Source of the DNA: Sulfurovum sp. enrichment culture clone C5
GTDB lineage: Bacteria; Campylobacterota; Campylobacteria; Campylobacterales; Sulfurovaceae
DNA length: 33,379 bases
Direction: 5' to 3'
Assembly: GCA_001493195.1 (NCBI GenBank)
Contig: FAXN01000020.1
Location: forward strand, 1 to 33,379
Positions 1 to 7,855 of the stretch are shown one piece after another (within the stretch, counting starts at the first letter, position 1; each line of letters starts with the position of its first letter). Below the pieces are notes generated by a model. It worked only from the letters and a program-made list of their open reading frames with translations, searched no databases and was not told the origin of the DNA. Both the position numbers and the translations under genes were made by a program.

Positions 1-76
1 TATCATCGTTTAGTATATTATTTATCAGAAGAGCCCCAACTCTTCCAGTGCTTCCGAGTATTCCTACTTTTATCAT
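1..76 (-). CDS. dapB: 4-hydroxy-tetrahydrodipicolinate reductase, N-terminal fragment
   Basis: Only the first 25 codons lie in the window; the rest runs off the left edge. The reverse strand reads ATG at 76-74 and begins MIKVGILGSTGRVGALLINN, a Rossmann dinucleotide-binding start (GxxGxxG) characteristic of DapB, which reduces dihydrodipicolinate in lysine and diaminopimelate synthesis. An AAAGG ribosome site lies inside the last codons of trxB. The trxB stop is one base away, so the two genes are almost certainly cotranscribed. The trxA-trxB-dapB order matches Campylobacterota. The identification rests on the N-terminus and context only, and another small NAD(P)-binding reductase is possible. 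Confidence 0.75.
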   Translation of the reverse strand, partial: MIKVGILGSTGRVGALLINNILNDD

Positions 77-77
77 T

Positions 78-1016
78 TTATGACCTTTCATTTAGATAAG
101 ATATAACTTCTAGTGCTGCAGTTGCACCATCACTTGCCGCACAAATTACTTGTTTTGGTGCATCGATTCTCATATCGCCTGCTACAAATAATCCTTCAAC
201 CGATGTATGCATTTTTAAGTTTGTGATGATTTGACCATATTCATTTGTGTCGCATAAAAACTTTCCATCAGATTGTTTCAAAACGCTATTATTTACATCA
301 TTTCCTACAAAAACAAAAATTCCTGGCACATTGAGTTTTTGTTTATTTTTATTTACATCTTCTATGATGAGTCCATTGACGCCCATGGCATCTCCAACTA
401 TTTCTATAATTTGAGAATTTAGTATCAACTCAATATTATCTTTTTTTTGAACTCTATCTATAGTTGATGGTGCAGCTCTAAAAGTATCTCTTCGGTGAAT
501 AATATATACTTTGGAACAGATATTTGAAAGATAGTAAGCTTCTTCTAACGCTGTATCTCCACCACCAAGAATTGCAACCTCTTTATTTTTGTAAAAAAAT
601 CCATCACACGTTGCACATGTGCTTACACCTCTGCCAAAAAATTCATTTTCGCCTTTTATGTTAGCTTTTTTTGGTGTGCTTCCTGTGCAAACGATAACAC
701 TTTTTGCAAGTTGTGGCTCTTTTCCCAAAATATTTATTTTGAAATTTTCACCTTCTTTTTCTATATTTACAACTTCATCCATTTGATGTTTTAGTCCAAA
801 ATGAAAACATTGTTCTTGCCAACTATCCATAAAATCCATACCACTTTTTGTATGGTCAAAAAAACCAGGATAATTTTCTATTTCACTACTTTGTGTGATT
901 TGACCACCAGGAAGACCTTTTTCAAAAAGTGTTACATTTTCAATTCCGCCTCTTGTCGCATACAATCCAGCCGCTAGCCCAGCCGGCCCACCACCAATAA
1001 TAGCACAATTAAGCAT
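78..1016 (-). CDS. trxB: thioredoxin-disulfide reductase
   Basis: This is a cytoplasmic FAD flavoenzyme that passes electrons from NADPH to thioredoxin. The protein has 312 residues, normal for the low-molecular-weight bacterial family. Visible motifs are the FAD-binding GGGPAG (8-13), the redox-active CATC (134-137) and the NADPH-binding [10 protein letters not shown] (151-160) followed by HRRDTFR (174-180). Near the C-terminus is the FAD motif GLFVAGDMR. The ATG at 1016 has an AAAGG ribosome site about six bases upstream. It lies downstream of trxA, 115 bases away, and directly precedes dapB with one base between them. Nothing in it looks disrupted. Confidence 0.96.
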   Translation of the reverse strand: MLNCAIIGGGPAGLAAGLYATRGGIENVTLFEKGLPGGQITQSSEIENYPGFFDHTKSGMDFMDSWQEQCFHFGLKHQMDEVVNIEKEGENFKINILGKEPQLAKSVIVCTGSTPKKANIKGENEFFGRGVSTCATCDGFFYKNKEVAILGGGDTALEEAYYLSNICSKVYIIHRRDTFRAAPSTIDRVQKKDNIELILNSQIIEIVGDAMGVNGLIIEDVNKNKQKLNVPGIFVFVGNDVNNSVLKQSDGKFLCDTNEYGQIITNLKMHTSVEGLFVAGDMRIDAPKQVICAASDGATAALEVISYLNERS

Positions 1017-1131
1017 ATTTAATGACCTTTAAAAGTTTTTAAATTTTCTTATAAATTTAAGCGATTGTATCCAAAAAGAGGTAAAAGAAGTATGACAAAA
1101 TAAGAAAAAAGTCCTATTTTGCCAATATTTT

Positions 1132-1449
1132 TTATAGTAGTGAGTTTATTTTTTGTGCAAAAACATCTTTTGATGCTGCGCCAATCATTTGATCAACTAA
1201 TTCGCCATTTTTAAAGAATAAAATTGTTGGTATTGATCTTATACCAAATTTTACAGCGATGTCTTGTTCCTCGTCAGTATTTACTTTGCAAATATTCGCT
1301 TTTCCTTCAAATTCTACAGCCAATTCTTCTATAACTGGAGCTATCATACGACAAGGTCCGCACCAAGGAGCCCAAAAATCTACAAGCGAAATACCATTAT
1401 TTATAGTTGATTCAAAATTGTTATTGTTTAATTCAATATATTTTCCCAT
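1132..1449 (-). CDS. trxA: thioredoxin
   Basis: A cytoplasmic protein-disulfide reductant, and the partner of the trxB product just downstream. The active site WCGPC is at residues 29-33, preceded by VDFWAP and followed later by the cis-proline segment SIPTILFF. The protein is 105 residues long, typical for thioredoxin 1. An upstream in-frame ATG would add 13 lysine-rich residues. The ATG at 1449 is preferred because an AAGGA ribosome site sits seven bases upstream and the family starts here. The promoter candidates lie between this gene and the dioxygenase-like gene upstream. The 115 bases between trxA and trxB contain only a weak AT-rich hairpin. Confidence 0.95.
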   Translation of the reverse strand: MGKYIELNNNNFESTINNGISLVDFWAPWCGPCRMIAPVIEELAVEFEGKANICKVNTDEEQDIAVKFGIRSIPTILFFKNGELVDQMIGAASKDVFAQKINSLL

Positions 1450-1479
1450 TGTTTTTTCCTTTTTTGTTTTTATATATAA

Positions 1480-1551
1480 AGTATACATATTTTCGTTTAA
1501 ATTATCATTATTTGACGATGGAACTTTAACTAATCTTTTTTATTTTGTCAA
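1480..1551 (-). promoter_or_regulatory. candidate promoter region for trxA-trxB-dapB
   Basis: Two sigma-70-like candidates lie on the minus strand in the 105-base gap upstream of trxA. The distal one has TTGACA (1551-1546), a 17-base spacer and TAAAGT (1528-1523). The proximal one is a -10 element TATACT (1485-1480) without a recognisable -35, about 30 bases from the start codon. I cannot tell which is used, or whether both are. Confidence 0.45.
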
Positions 1552-1554
1552 TAT

Positions 1555-2334
1555 CTACAAGACTATTTCTCTAAATTTTTCTGACCTAGTATTTGGCAAA
1601 GCTTTTGTTAGACTACCCTTTACCGTATAGACAAATGAAATTTTTGGCTCATCAGTATCATTTTTGTTTGCACGATGAAGCAAAAGAGAGTGAAATATAA
1701 CTACATCACCTTTGCGTAAATTTTTTGAAACTTTATCTTTTATCAAATTTATGTTTGGTTCACAGTCTTCTCTAAAGTAATCTTTTTCATCAAATTGAAA
1801 TTTGTCATATTTTATCTTATGACTACCAGGTATAAACTCTAAGACACCATTTTCTTGACACTCTTCTCCAAGTGAGAGCCAAATACTAACTAAATTATCA
1901 TCCGTGTATCTCCAGTATCTTCTATCTTGATGCCATCTTGTTTGAGTGCTAACGTGTGGCATTTTTGTCATTATAGAGTTGTGATGAGCAAGAGTTATAG
2001 TTACTTTGTCATCTAGTATTTGCTCTAAAGCAGGTCTTATATTTTTATCTTCCATCCAATTTTTAAAAACAACATCTCTATCATAGACTTGTCTCAACCT
2101 TCTCACGGGAGCTTCAAATTCATACGCCATGCTATTATAATCAGACTCATTTGTTCTGTAATCTTTGGATTTATTGTCATAACCAACTTCCGTCTCGATA
2201 GGCTCTATTCTGTACTTTAGGTGTACTTTTGCCATTTCCAAGATTGCTTCACATTGAATGTGGGGAGCAAATTGTTCTAAAATTAAAAATCCATTTTCAT
2301 TAAAATCGTCGAGTTGTTGTTTTGTTAGTTGCAT
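1555..2334 (-). CDS. phytanoyl-CoA dioxygenase (PhyH) family protein
   Basis: A probable Fe(II)/2-oxoglutarate-type oxygenase of the PhyH superfamily; the substrate is unknown. Counting from the ATG at 2334 (259 residues), the iron-binding facial triad is H135-x-D137 in RWHQDRRYW, with the distal H220 in FHSLLLHRANKN. The cupin core also shows GVLEFIPGSHK. The position where human PhyH has its 2-oxoglutarate-binding arginine, 11 residues after the distal histidine, holds a lysine (K231), so cosubstrate use is less certain. A TTG two codons upstream (2340) is an alternative start, and neither start has a strong ribosome site. A TATAAT lies 28 bases upstream. The gene sits between yraN and trxA, which are adjacent in H. 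pylori, so it looks like a local insertion. Confidence 0.82.
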   Translation of the reverse strand: MQLTKQQLDDFNENGFLILEQFAPHIQCEAILEMAKVHLKYRIEPIETEVGYDNKSKDYRTNESDYNSMAYEFEAPVRRLRQVYDRDVVFKNWMEDKNIRPALEQILDDKVTITLAHHNSIMTKMPHVSTQTRWHQDRRYWRYTDDNLVSIWLSLGEECQENGVLEFIPGSHKIKYDKFQFDEKDYFREDCEPNINLIKDKVSKNLRKGDVVIFHSLLLHRANKNDTDEPKISFVYTVKGSLTKALPNTRSEKFREIVL

Positions 2335-2361
2335 ATCCAAGCTTTATTAAAAATTATCATC

Positions 2362-2367
2362 ATTATA
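2362..2367 (-). promoter_or_regulatory. -10 element for the PhyH-family gene
   Basis: A perfect TATAAT on the minus strand (2367-2362) lies in the 80-base gap after yraN. It is correctly placed to start transcription about 20 bases before the dioxygenase start codon. No -35 is recognisable, which is common in Campylobacterota promoters. Confidence 0.45.
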
Positions 2368-2420
2368 ATCCTATTTAGTTTAAAGAGATATGCTTTTTAA
2401 AAATAAATTTTCAAGAATAC

Positions 2421-2759
2421 TCATAAAGTTATATTTTCGATAAATTCTATTTTTTCTTGTCTGATGATAAGGGCATCTATACAAAAAGCCATATTGAGTT
2501 TCCTCTCTTTTAGAAAATAGTATGCAGAGTTGATAATTTTTCTAATTTTGCTTGGAGTTATATTGTATATAGGGTCAAAATCTGCATTTGCACTTTTGAC
2601 TTCGATAAAGTGTAAAACTTTGTTTTTTGAAGCAATGATGTCTATTTCACCAAGTTTCCTTGCATAATAATTTCTCTCAACTATCGTATAGCCACCAGAC
2701 GCTAGAAATTTAGTAGCAAGAGTTTCATTATAATTTCCAGTATCTTTGGTTGACATCAT
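2421..2759 (-). CDS. YraN/UPF0102 family protein (nuclease-like fold)
   Basis: A small protein of 112 residues belonging to the UPF0102/YraN family, which has a restriction-endonuclease-like (Holliday-junction resolvase-like) fold and no firmly established function. The family signature is GEIDII (47-52) followed by HFIEVK, the D...ExK-type catalytic arrangement of PD-(D/E)xK nucleases. The start is ATG at 2759, or the next codon at 2756, with only a weak ribosome site. It starts 10 bases after the stop of the HNH endonuclease gene, so it may now be read from the RM promoter. In H. pylori the family member HP0823 stands directly before trxA. Here the dioxygenase-like gene intervenes. Confidence 0.88.
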   Translation of the reverse strand: MMSTKDTGNYNETLATKFLASGGYTIVERNYYARKLGEIDIIASKNKVLHFIEVKSANADFDPIYNITPSKIRKIINSAYYFLKERKLNMAFCIDALIIRQEKIEFIENITL

Positions 2760-2769
2760 TCGGCACTAT

Positions 2770-3744
2770 TCATTTTTTGAGTATATTTTCTCTATGATAC
2801 TTTAAGTATTCTTCTCGTCCCTTAGTCGGCAAGTGGGGAATTATTTTATTGTCTGAAATATTGAGTTTAGAATAAGTCATATTTGACAAGAATGGAGAAA
2901 GAATAGTTCTTTTGTCGTCCGTAAATGAAAGAAAGCCTCTATCAAACAATCTATCAAAAGTAGGCGTAAGCATAAATCCATTTTTTGGATCAGTTTTTTC
3001 AAAATCATTTGATGTAATCCAAGGTTTAATATGACTTGCAATTAGTAATCTATCATCCGAAATCAATGTTATAGGGCAAAATGGACATTCCGCTAATAAT
3101 TTCGCTCTATATTCTCCTTGCCCAACTCTTGCTCTAATTAACTGCTTCTTTTCTTCTAGCGGAGCATTACTATCAATAATTTCCTCTTCTTCTTTCTCAA
3201 CAACATAAGGATGCTCAACATTTCCAAAGTAGTCAGCAAAAAGTCTAAAGTAATAGTTTAATTTGCCATTTTGGTCAAGTAGTTTTACTACTGAAATGAA
3301 TGTAATGTTTGGCAAAGATAGTTCACGAATAATTTTGTAAGCTATATCATTAGAGTTTACATAAATCCGAGGACCTGCGATTTGGGTTTGTTCAATAATC
3401 TCAAAATCAATTCTGTTTGGTAGAGCATCTATTTTTGTTTTTCGTAAGTTCCAAAGATTTGGCAAAGTTTCTTTGTTTACATAGGGTTGTTCCGGCATTA
3501 AATACTCTGCTTTTGTTTCTTCAAGATACTTTTGTAAATCAGTTTTCATAAGAAAACAATGAACTACAAAGCCAGTATTGCCAAAAAAACTTCTTGTCTC
3601 GACATTGTTTTGTCCAATATACAGTTTAGCTTCGCCGTTGCCTCCTCCTATCTTATTTTGACGAACCACAAAGCTATCAGCAATTGTTATTTTCTCTTTT
3701 GTGCCTATAACCTTAAAATGCTGATTGTCTAAAATGATATCCAT
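2770..3744 (-). CDS. HNH restriction endonuclease (type II)
   Basis: This is the probable nuclease half of a type II restriction-modification system, cutting DNA that lacks the partner's methylation. The C-terminal third carries an HNH_2-type domain. It includes GQGEYR (208-213), a zinc-like CPFC pair (C220, C223), ASHIKPW with H238, DPKNGFML with N255, and DRLFDRGFLSF (264-274). Residues 1-200 are an unrecognised N-terminal region, presumably for DNA recognition. Its ATG follows the methyltransferase stop after two bases (TAATCATG), so translation is probably coupled and the methylase is made first. Length 324 residues. The recognition sequence cannot be read from the protein. Confidence 0.88.
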   Translation of the reverse strand: MDIILDNQHFKVIGTKEKITIADSFVVRQNKIGGGNGEAKLYIGQNNVETRSFFGNTGFVVHCFLMKTDLQKYLEETKAEYLMPEQPYVNKETLPNLWNLRKTKIDALPNRIDFEIIEQTQIAGPRIYVNSNDIAYKIIRELSLPNITFISVVKLLDQNGKLNYYFRLFADYFGNVEHPYVVEKEEEEIIDSNAPLEEKKQLIRARVGQGEYRAKLLAECPFCPITLISDDRLLIASHIKPWITSNDFEKTDPKNGFMLTPTFDRLFDRGFLSFTDDKRTILSPFLSNMTYSKLNISDNKIIPHLPTKGREEYLKYHRENILKK

Positions 3745-3746
3745 GA

Positions 3747-5003
3747 TTATCTCGTTGCGTATTGAGTGATATCCATTTGTTTAAGCATTGCAATAAGAAC
3801 ATCAACCACAATGCTATTTCCTGCCTGTCTATACATTTGCGTATCACTTACAACTTGTTTAAAATCATCTCTAAAACCCATTAGCCTCAAGCACTCTTTA
3901 GGCGTTAACTTTCTGATTCGTCCTTTGTTGTGTGTGACATAGTTATCAACTCCTGCTCTATGCATTTTATGCATTGACTGCAAAAGTGGTCTTGCTATTT
4001 CAAGGTCTGTTTTTATTGAAGTTTTAAATTCTTTAGTACCAGAGCATAAAACATAATTTCTTACTTTGTCTGATAAATAATATTTTTCTTCAACTGTATT
4101 TACATCAAAAATAAACTCATCAAACTCATTTTCCTTACCTTGTATAAAGATAAAGTCTCCATGCCAATTAAATTGTTGGTTGGCTTTTTGACAAAGTGCT
4201 ATATCTCCATTAATTTGTGTATAACGTTTATTTTTATTTTTTGAACTTGTCACAAACTTTATACCTTTTTCTTTTAGATAATATTTGCTTCCAGTATAAT
4301 CTTCTAAAAAATCTTGCATTTTATGCTCTAATGAAATTGGCTCAGGAAATGAAAAATGAGATGATTTGTTTTTAAAGCCTACTACGAATATTCTTTCTCT
4401 GTGTTGAGGTATCCCAAAGTCTTTCGCATTTAATACTTTATAAAAGTATCTATATCCAAGTTCATCAAATGTAGCCTTTATGGTTTCAAAAGTGTTGCCA
4501 TTGTCATGATTTACTAAGCCTTTTACATTTTCATAAATAAAAACATTGGGTTGGCTTTCTTTTACAACTCTAGCAAATTCATAAAATAATGTTCCTCGTG
4601 TGTCATCAAATCCTCTGCGTTTTCCAACCATTGAAAATGATTGACAAGGACTACCTCCAACAAGTAAATCTATCTTACCTTTATATTTCTCCCCATTTAT
4701 ATTATGTACATCATCATACCATCTAGTTTCATCAATGTTATAGTTTGCAAAATAACTTTGTTTTACAAAATTATCATTATCACAAGCAAATTGAATTTTT
4801 GAATTTAGATTAAGTCGCTTTAATGCATATTCAATAGCCCCAATTCCAGAAAACATAGTAGCTAGCTTAATTGTAGCATTTGGATTTGAAAAACTTTTTT
4901 CAGTCCATAATTGTGACTCTATGACATTTGTTTTATTTGTAGCGCAATTAATAATATGATGAATGTCACTATCGTATTGATAATTGTTTGTAATAAATTC
5001 CAT
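3747..5003 (-). CDS. DNA (cytosine-5-)-methyltransferase of a type II RM system
   Basis: It methylates carbon 5 of cytosine in the RM target site using S-adenosylmethionine. In the longest reading (440 residues from a TTG at 5069) the conserved motifs run in order: motif I ATMFSGIGAIE (70-80), motif IV GGSPCQSFS with catalytic C142, motif VI ENV (180-182), motif VIII QHRER (222-226) and motif X YRQAGNSIVVDVL (413-425). A variable target-recognition region of about 150 residues precedes motif IX. I prefer the ATG at 5003 (418 residues) because a good promoter overlaps the extra N-terminal codons. A GTG between them is also possible. An AAGGA lies unusually far (15 bases) upstream of the chosen ATG. 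The endonuclease gene follows directly. Confidence 0.95.
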   Translation of the reverse strand: MEFITNNYQYDSDIHHIINCATNKTNVIESQLWTEKSFSNPNATIKLATMFSGIGAIEYALKRLNLNSKIQFACDNDNFVKQSYFANYNIDETRWYDDVHNINGEKYKGKIDLLVGGSPCQSFSMVGKRRGFDDTRGTLFYEFARVVKESQPNVFIYENVKGLVNHDNGNTFETIKATFDELGYRYFYKVLNAKDFGIPQHRERIFVVGFKNKSSHFSFPEPISLEHKMQDFLEDYTGSKYYLKEKGIKFVTSSKNKNKRYTQINGDIALCQKANQQFNWHGDFIFIQGKENEFDEFIFDVNTVEEKYYLSDKVRNYVLCSGTKEFKTSIKTDLEIARPLLQSMHKMHRAGVDNYVTHNKGRIRKLTPKECLRLMGFRDDFKQVVSDTQMYRQAGNSIVVDVLIAMLKQMDITQYATR

Positions 5004-5040
5004 TGTGAGTTGTCTATGTCCTTGTTCTATTTCCACGATA

Positions 5041-5069
5041 ATTATACCTACATTTTTAAAATATAACAA
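5041..5069 (-). promoter_or_regulatory. promoter of the RM operon
   Basis: On the minus strand TTGTTA (5069-5064), a 17-base spacer and a perfect TATAAT (5046-5041) form one of the best sigma-70-like promoters in the window. Transcription would start near 5034, about 30 bases before the preferred methyltransferase ATG, so it excludes the TTG start at 5069. Confidence 0.65.
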
Positions 5070-5078
5070 TTTATAACA
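5062..5078 (-). repeat. tandem TGTTATA repeat overlapping the RM promoter -35
   Basis: TGTTATA occurs twice on the minus strand (5078-5072 and 5068-5062), spaced 10 bases start to start, about one helical turn. The downstream copy contains most of the -35 hexamer. It could be an operator controlling the RM operon. In such AT-rich DNA it could also be chance. Confidence 0.35.
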
Positions 5079-5097
5079 TAAATAAAAAACAGATGAG

Positions 5098-5124
5098 AAT
5101 AATATGACAAATTGTCATATTATT
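5098..5124 (-). terminator. hairpin terminator of the yajQ-fdh operon
   Basis: A perfect 12-base-pair inverted repeat (5098-5109 with 5113-5124, loop 5110-5112) is followed on the minus strand by a T-rich stretch after about seven bases. The fdh stop codon (5122-5120) lies within the stem. It separates the formate dehydrogenase transcript from the RM promoter. Confidence 0.65.
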
Positions 5125-7204
5125 GAGGCAAAACCTCTACTTTAAGCGATTTGAATTTGGCAGTCATTATAAGCTCATCACATTCATCACCAAAGATATG
5201 ATTTATTTTTGATTTGGCATGATGAAAGGTACAAAAAAGTGTTTTTTCTCTAATTTTATCTGTATATTTTACACTTAATGGTTCTGTTTGCCCATAAATA
5301 GTTTTAAGTATGACCTTATCACTTTTAAAAATTTTTTGTGCATATTCTGGAGCAAGCAATATATCTTCGCTGTAACTCTCTTGAAGTCTTGGACTCTCTT
5401 TTGTTTGTGCAGAGTTGTTATAATGAACAAGTGTTCGACCTGTTGTTAGGTAATACCCAAAAAGAGAATCATTATAAAAATCATTATTTAGAATATCTTC
5501 AACCATGCCTCTAATTTTGTATTTATGATAATGGAACTCTCCAAGGCCATCTTCAGTTCTAAAGTCGAGCAGATGCAGTATGGGAGTGTCTTCATGATGA
5601 ATAGGCCACTGCATACCTCTTTTTCTATGTCTTGCCAAGCGATAATACTTTGCTCCACTAAATCTTCTGTGAGCAACTTGTGTTACTTCTTCCCAAACAT
5701 CCTCACTTGTTTCGTAAACAAAATCACCACCCATTTTATTGTCTATCATTTTTAACACTTCCCAATCATCAGGCAGAGATGAATGCACTAATGGTTGCGA
5801 GAGATGAAGTCTTCTCATAGCATTTATATAAACCCCAGTTTTTTCATAAGCACTTTTAACTCCTATAACTAAGTCCGCAAGTTTTCCTATTTGAGTCATA
5901 AAAAGTTCTTGAACCATCAAAAACTCTAGATTTTCAAGTGCTTTGTGTATTTTGTTTTGGTTTGGATGAATATGTGCTATATCTTCGCCAACATTTATCA
6001 TAGCTTTGATATTGCCTTTTATCATTTCGTCTATAAGTTGAGGCGTCATAAGCCCATCAATTTCTGGTTTTTGATAATCAGGGGCAAAGTATGGCAGGCA
6101 TCCCATATCGCAAGCGCCCTGAACATTGTTTTGTCCACGAAGTGGCATAAGACCAGCCCCACTTTTACCTATATTTCCTGTCATAAGAGCAAGATGAGTT
6201 ATCGCCATAACTGCGTATGAGCCATCGGTGTGCTCGGTAATTCCGAGCCCCCAAAATATCATAGATTTTTTAACAGCATATTCTCTGGCAATATTTGGGA
6301 TTTGTTTTGCTAGATATTCATATCCTTTTATGTTTTTAGCAAAATCTGGATTTGCGTATGGATCATTTAAGATTTTTTCCCTGAACTCTTCAAAGCCTTT
6401 TGTTCTATTTTTTAAAAAACTTTCATCATAAAGCTCTTCATCTATGATGACATAAGCCATCATATTGAGTATCATTAGATTTGCTTCATATGGGATAATG
6501 CAGTTTTGTTTAGCAAATTTGGATAGCTTAGTATCTCTTACATCAATTATGGCTAGATTATTATGTGTTTTAGCCATATCTACTATACGATTTGCAATGA
6601 TAGGATGTGCTTCTATGGTATTTGAGCCAATGACAATCATAAATTCACATTCGTATATATCATTGTATGGATTGGTTGCTGCTCCTTCTCCTATCGTAGT
6701 TCTCATGCCTTTTAAACTTGGGCTGTGGCATACTCTCGCACAATTATCTACATGCGGGGATTGCATTGTAGAACGGCAAAATTTTTGAAGGAGGTATGAG
6801 CTTTCACAATTTGTCCTAGCTCCACCAATAGCACAAAAGCTATCTCCACTATATTTTGATTTAATCTCTTTTAACTTCATGGCTGCTATCGTGGTTGCAG
6901 TATCTAAATCGCAACTATAATACTTCTCGTCATGCTCTGCAAGAGAATTTTTTATAACTTTAAAAATCTGTTCATTGTTTTCTAAAAATGATTTTCTAAC
7001 TAGCGGGGTATTTATCCTATTTGGAGAATTTACAAAGCCATATCCGCTTTTACCTTTTATACAAAGTTTACCTTGAGAGACTACACCATCTTTGTGTGCA
7101 ATTATCTTTTGTATTTCATTGTTTTCTACAATTCCTACTATATCGCACCCAACACCACAATATGTACAGACACTTTCTATCTCTTGTGTATCATTAAATG
7201 GCAT
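5120..7204 (-). CDS. formate dehydrogenase-like molybdopterin oxidoreductase (FdhF-type, Cys form)
   Basis: A probable molybdenum or tungsten bis-MGD enzyme oxidising formate (or reducing CO2). The N-terminal 4Fe-4S motif is C13-x2-C16-x3-C20 with C48 in GKLCIKGK. The catalytic segment NCARVCHSPS carries C159-H160, where E. coli FdhF has selenocysteine followed by histidine, so this is the cysteine form. TGNIGKSGAGLMPLRGQN and the following NVQGACDMG are diagnostic of formate dehydrogenases. There is no twin-arginine signal, so the enzyme is cytoplasmic. At 694 residues it is close to FdhF and has no extra ferredoxin or NuoG-like domain. No electron-transfer subunit, hydrogenase or fdhD/fdhE is nearby. 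The ATG at 7204 has an AGG ribosome site and starts five bases after yajQ. Confidence 0.88.
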   Translation of the reverse strand: MPFNDTQEIESVCTYCGVGCDIVGIVENNEIQKIIAHKDGVVSQGKLCIKGKSGYGFVNSPNRINTPLVRKSFLENNEQIFKVIKNSLAEHDEKYYSCDLDTATTIAAMKLKEIKSKYSGDSFCAIGGARTNCESSYLLQKFCRSTMQSPHVDNCARVCHSPSLKGMRTTIGEGAATNPYNDIYECEFMIVIGSNTIEAHPIIANRIVDMAKTHNNLAIIDVRDTKLSKFAKQNCIIPYEANLMILNMMAYVIIDEELYDESFLKNRTKGFEEFREKILNDPYANPDFAKNIKGYEYLAKQIPNIAREYAVKKSMIFWGLGITEHTDGSYAVMAITHLALMTGNIGKSGAGLMPLRGQNNVQGACDMGCLPYFAPDYQKPEIDGLMTPQLIDEMIKGNIKAMINVGEDIAHIHPNQNKIHKALENLEFLMVQELFMTQIGKLADLVIGVKSAYEKTGVYINAMRRLHLSQPLVHSSLPDDWEVLKMIDNKMGGDFVYETSEDVWEEVTQVAHRRFSGAKYYRLARHRKRGMQWPIHHEDTPILHLLDFRTEDGLGEFHYHKYKIRGMVEDILNNDFYNDSLFGYYLTTGRTLVHYNNSAQTKESPRLQESYSEDILLAPEYAQKIFKSDKVILKTIYGQTEPLSVKYTDKIREKTLFCTFHHAKSKINHIFGDECDELIMTAKFKSLKVEVLPQ

Positions 7205-7209
7205 ACAAT

Positions 7210-7707
7210 TTACCTAAAATTCCCAAAAACAAGCGGTGCATTGAGGTCTAATTTTCTCACCTCTGTCATAACTTTTTGAAGATCATCAATCTTGGCCGCA
7301 CTTACTCTTACTTCATCGCCTTGGATAGATGGAGTAACTTTTAGTTTCATCTCTTTTATCGCTTTAACTATCTTTTTGGCTTCATCACTTTCAAGTGAAT
7401 CTACGATACGATAAATAAACTTAACATTACCACCGCTCATACCTTCGCTTTTTACTTCTTGAATAGATTTGCCAGATATTTCTCTTTTTATAAGTTTGCT
7501 TATAAGTATATCTTTTAGTGCATCTATTTTTTGTTCACTAGAACTACTTAGTGTAACAGTTTTTGCTTTTTCATTTAGTTCTATTTCAGCCACAAGACCC
7601 TTAAAGTCAAATCTAGTTGCAAGCTCTTTTTGTGCTTGAACCACAGCATTTTTAAGCTCCATCATGTCAAGTTTTGCACTTATATCAAAGTAGTGATCTT
7701 TTGCCAT
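7210..7707 (-). CDS. YajQ family nucleotide-binding protein
   Basis: A small cytoplasmic protein (165 residues) of the YajQ/UPF0234 family. Members bind RNA or nucleotides, and some bind cyclic di-GMP and act as regulators; the function in this phylum is not established. The N-terminus KDHYFDISAKLDMMELKNAV, the internal RFDFKG and the C-terminal EVRVSAAKIDDLQKVM with NAPLVFGNFR are family signatures. The ATG at 7707 follows a GAGAGA-rich ribosome site. It is the first gene of a two-gene operon with the formate dehydrogenase, five bases apart, and is divergent from the acyl-CoA synthetase. Confidence 0.92.
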   Translation of the reverse strand: MAKDHYFDISAKLDMMELKNAVVQAQKELATRFDFKGLVAEIELNEKAKTVTLSSSSEQKIDALKDILISKLIKREISGKSIQEVKSEGMSGGNVKFIYRIVDSLESDEAKKIVKAIKEMKLKVTPSIQGDEVRVSAAKIDDLQKVMTEVRKLDLNAPLVFGNFR

Positions 7708-7741
7708 ATTTCTCTCTCTGTTTTGGTTTGATATTTAAATT

Positions 7742-7747
7742 ATTATA
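7742..7747 (-). promoter_or_regulatory. -10 element for yajQ-fdh
   Basis: A perfect TATAAT on the minus strand (7747-7742) lies 34 bases upstream of the yajQ start, in the 148-base divergent intergenic region. There is no clear -35, only the AT-rich background. Confidence 0.45.
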
Positions 7748-7818
7748 TCTTTTAAAATTTTAAAATACCTAAAGATTTTTATTTTTATTTTTTACTATAG
7801 TGCAAAAGTTCTATTATT

Positions 7819-7827
7819 TGCTACAAT
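7819..7827 (+). promoter_or_regulatory. extended -10 promoter for the acyl-CoA synthetase gene
   Basis: TGcTACAAT is an extended -10 element ending 28 bases before the ATG at 7856. It is the plus-strand half of the divergent yajQ/acyl-CoA synthetase promoter region. No -35 is evident. Confidence 0.5.
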
Positions 7828-7855
7828 ATGAAAACTGCATAGTTAGGAAAAAACG

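Noticed and set aside
1096-1121. Seven-base AT-rich inverted repeat between trxA and trxB
   Set aside because: The stem has a single G-C pair and a 12-base loop, and trxB-dapB probably depend on read-through; too weak to call a terminator.
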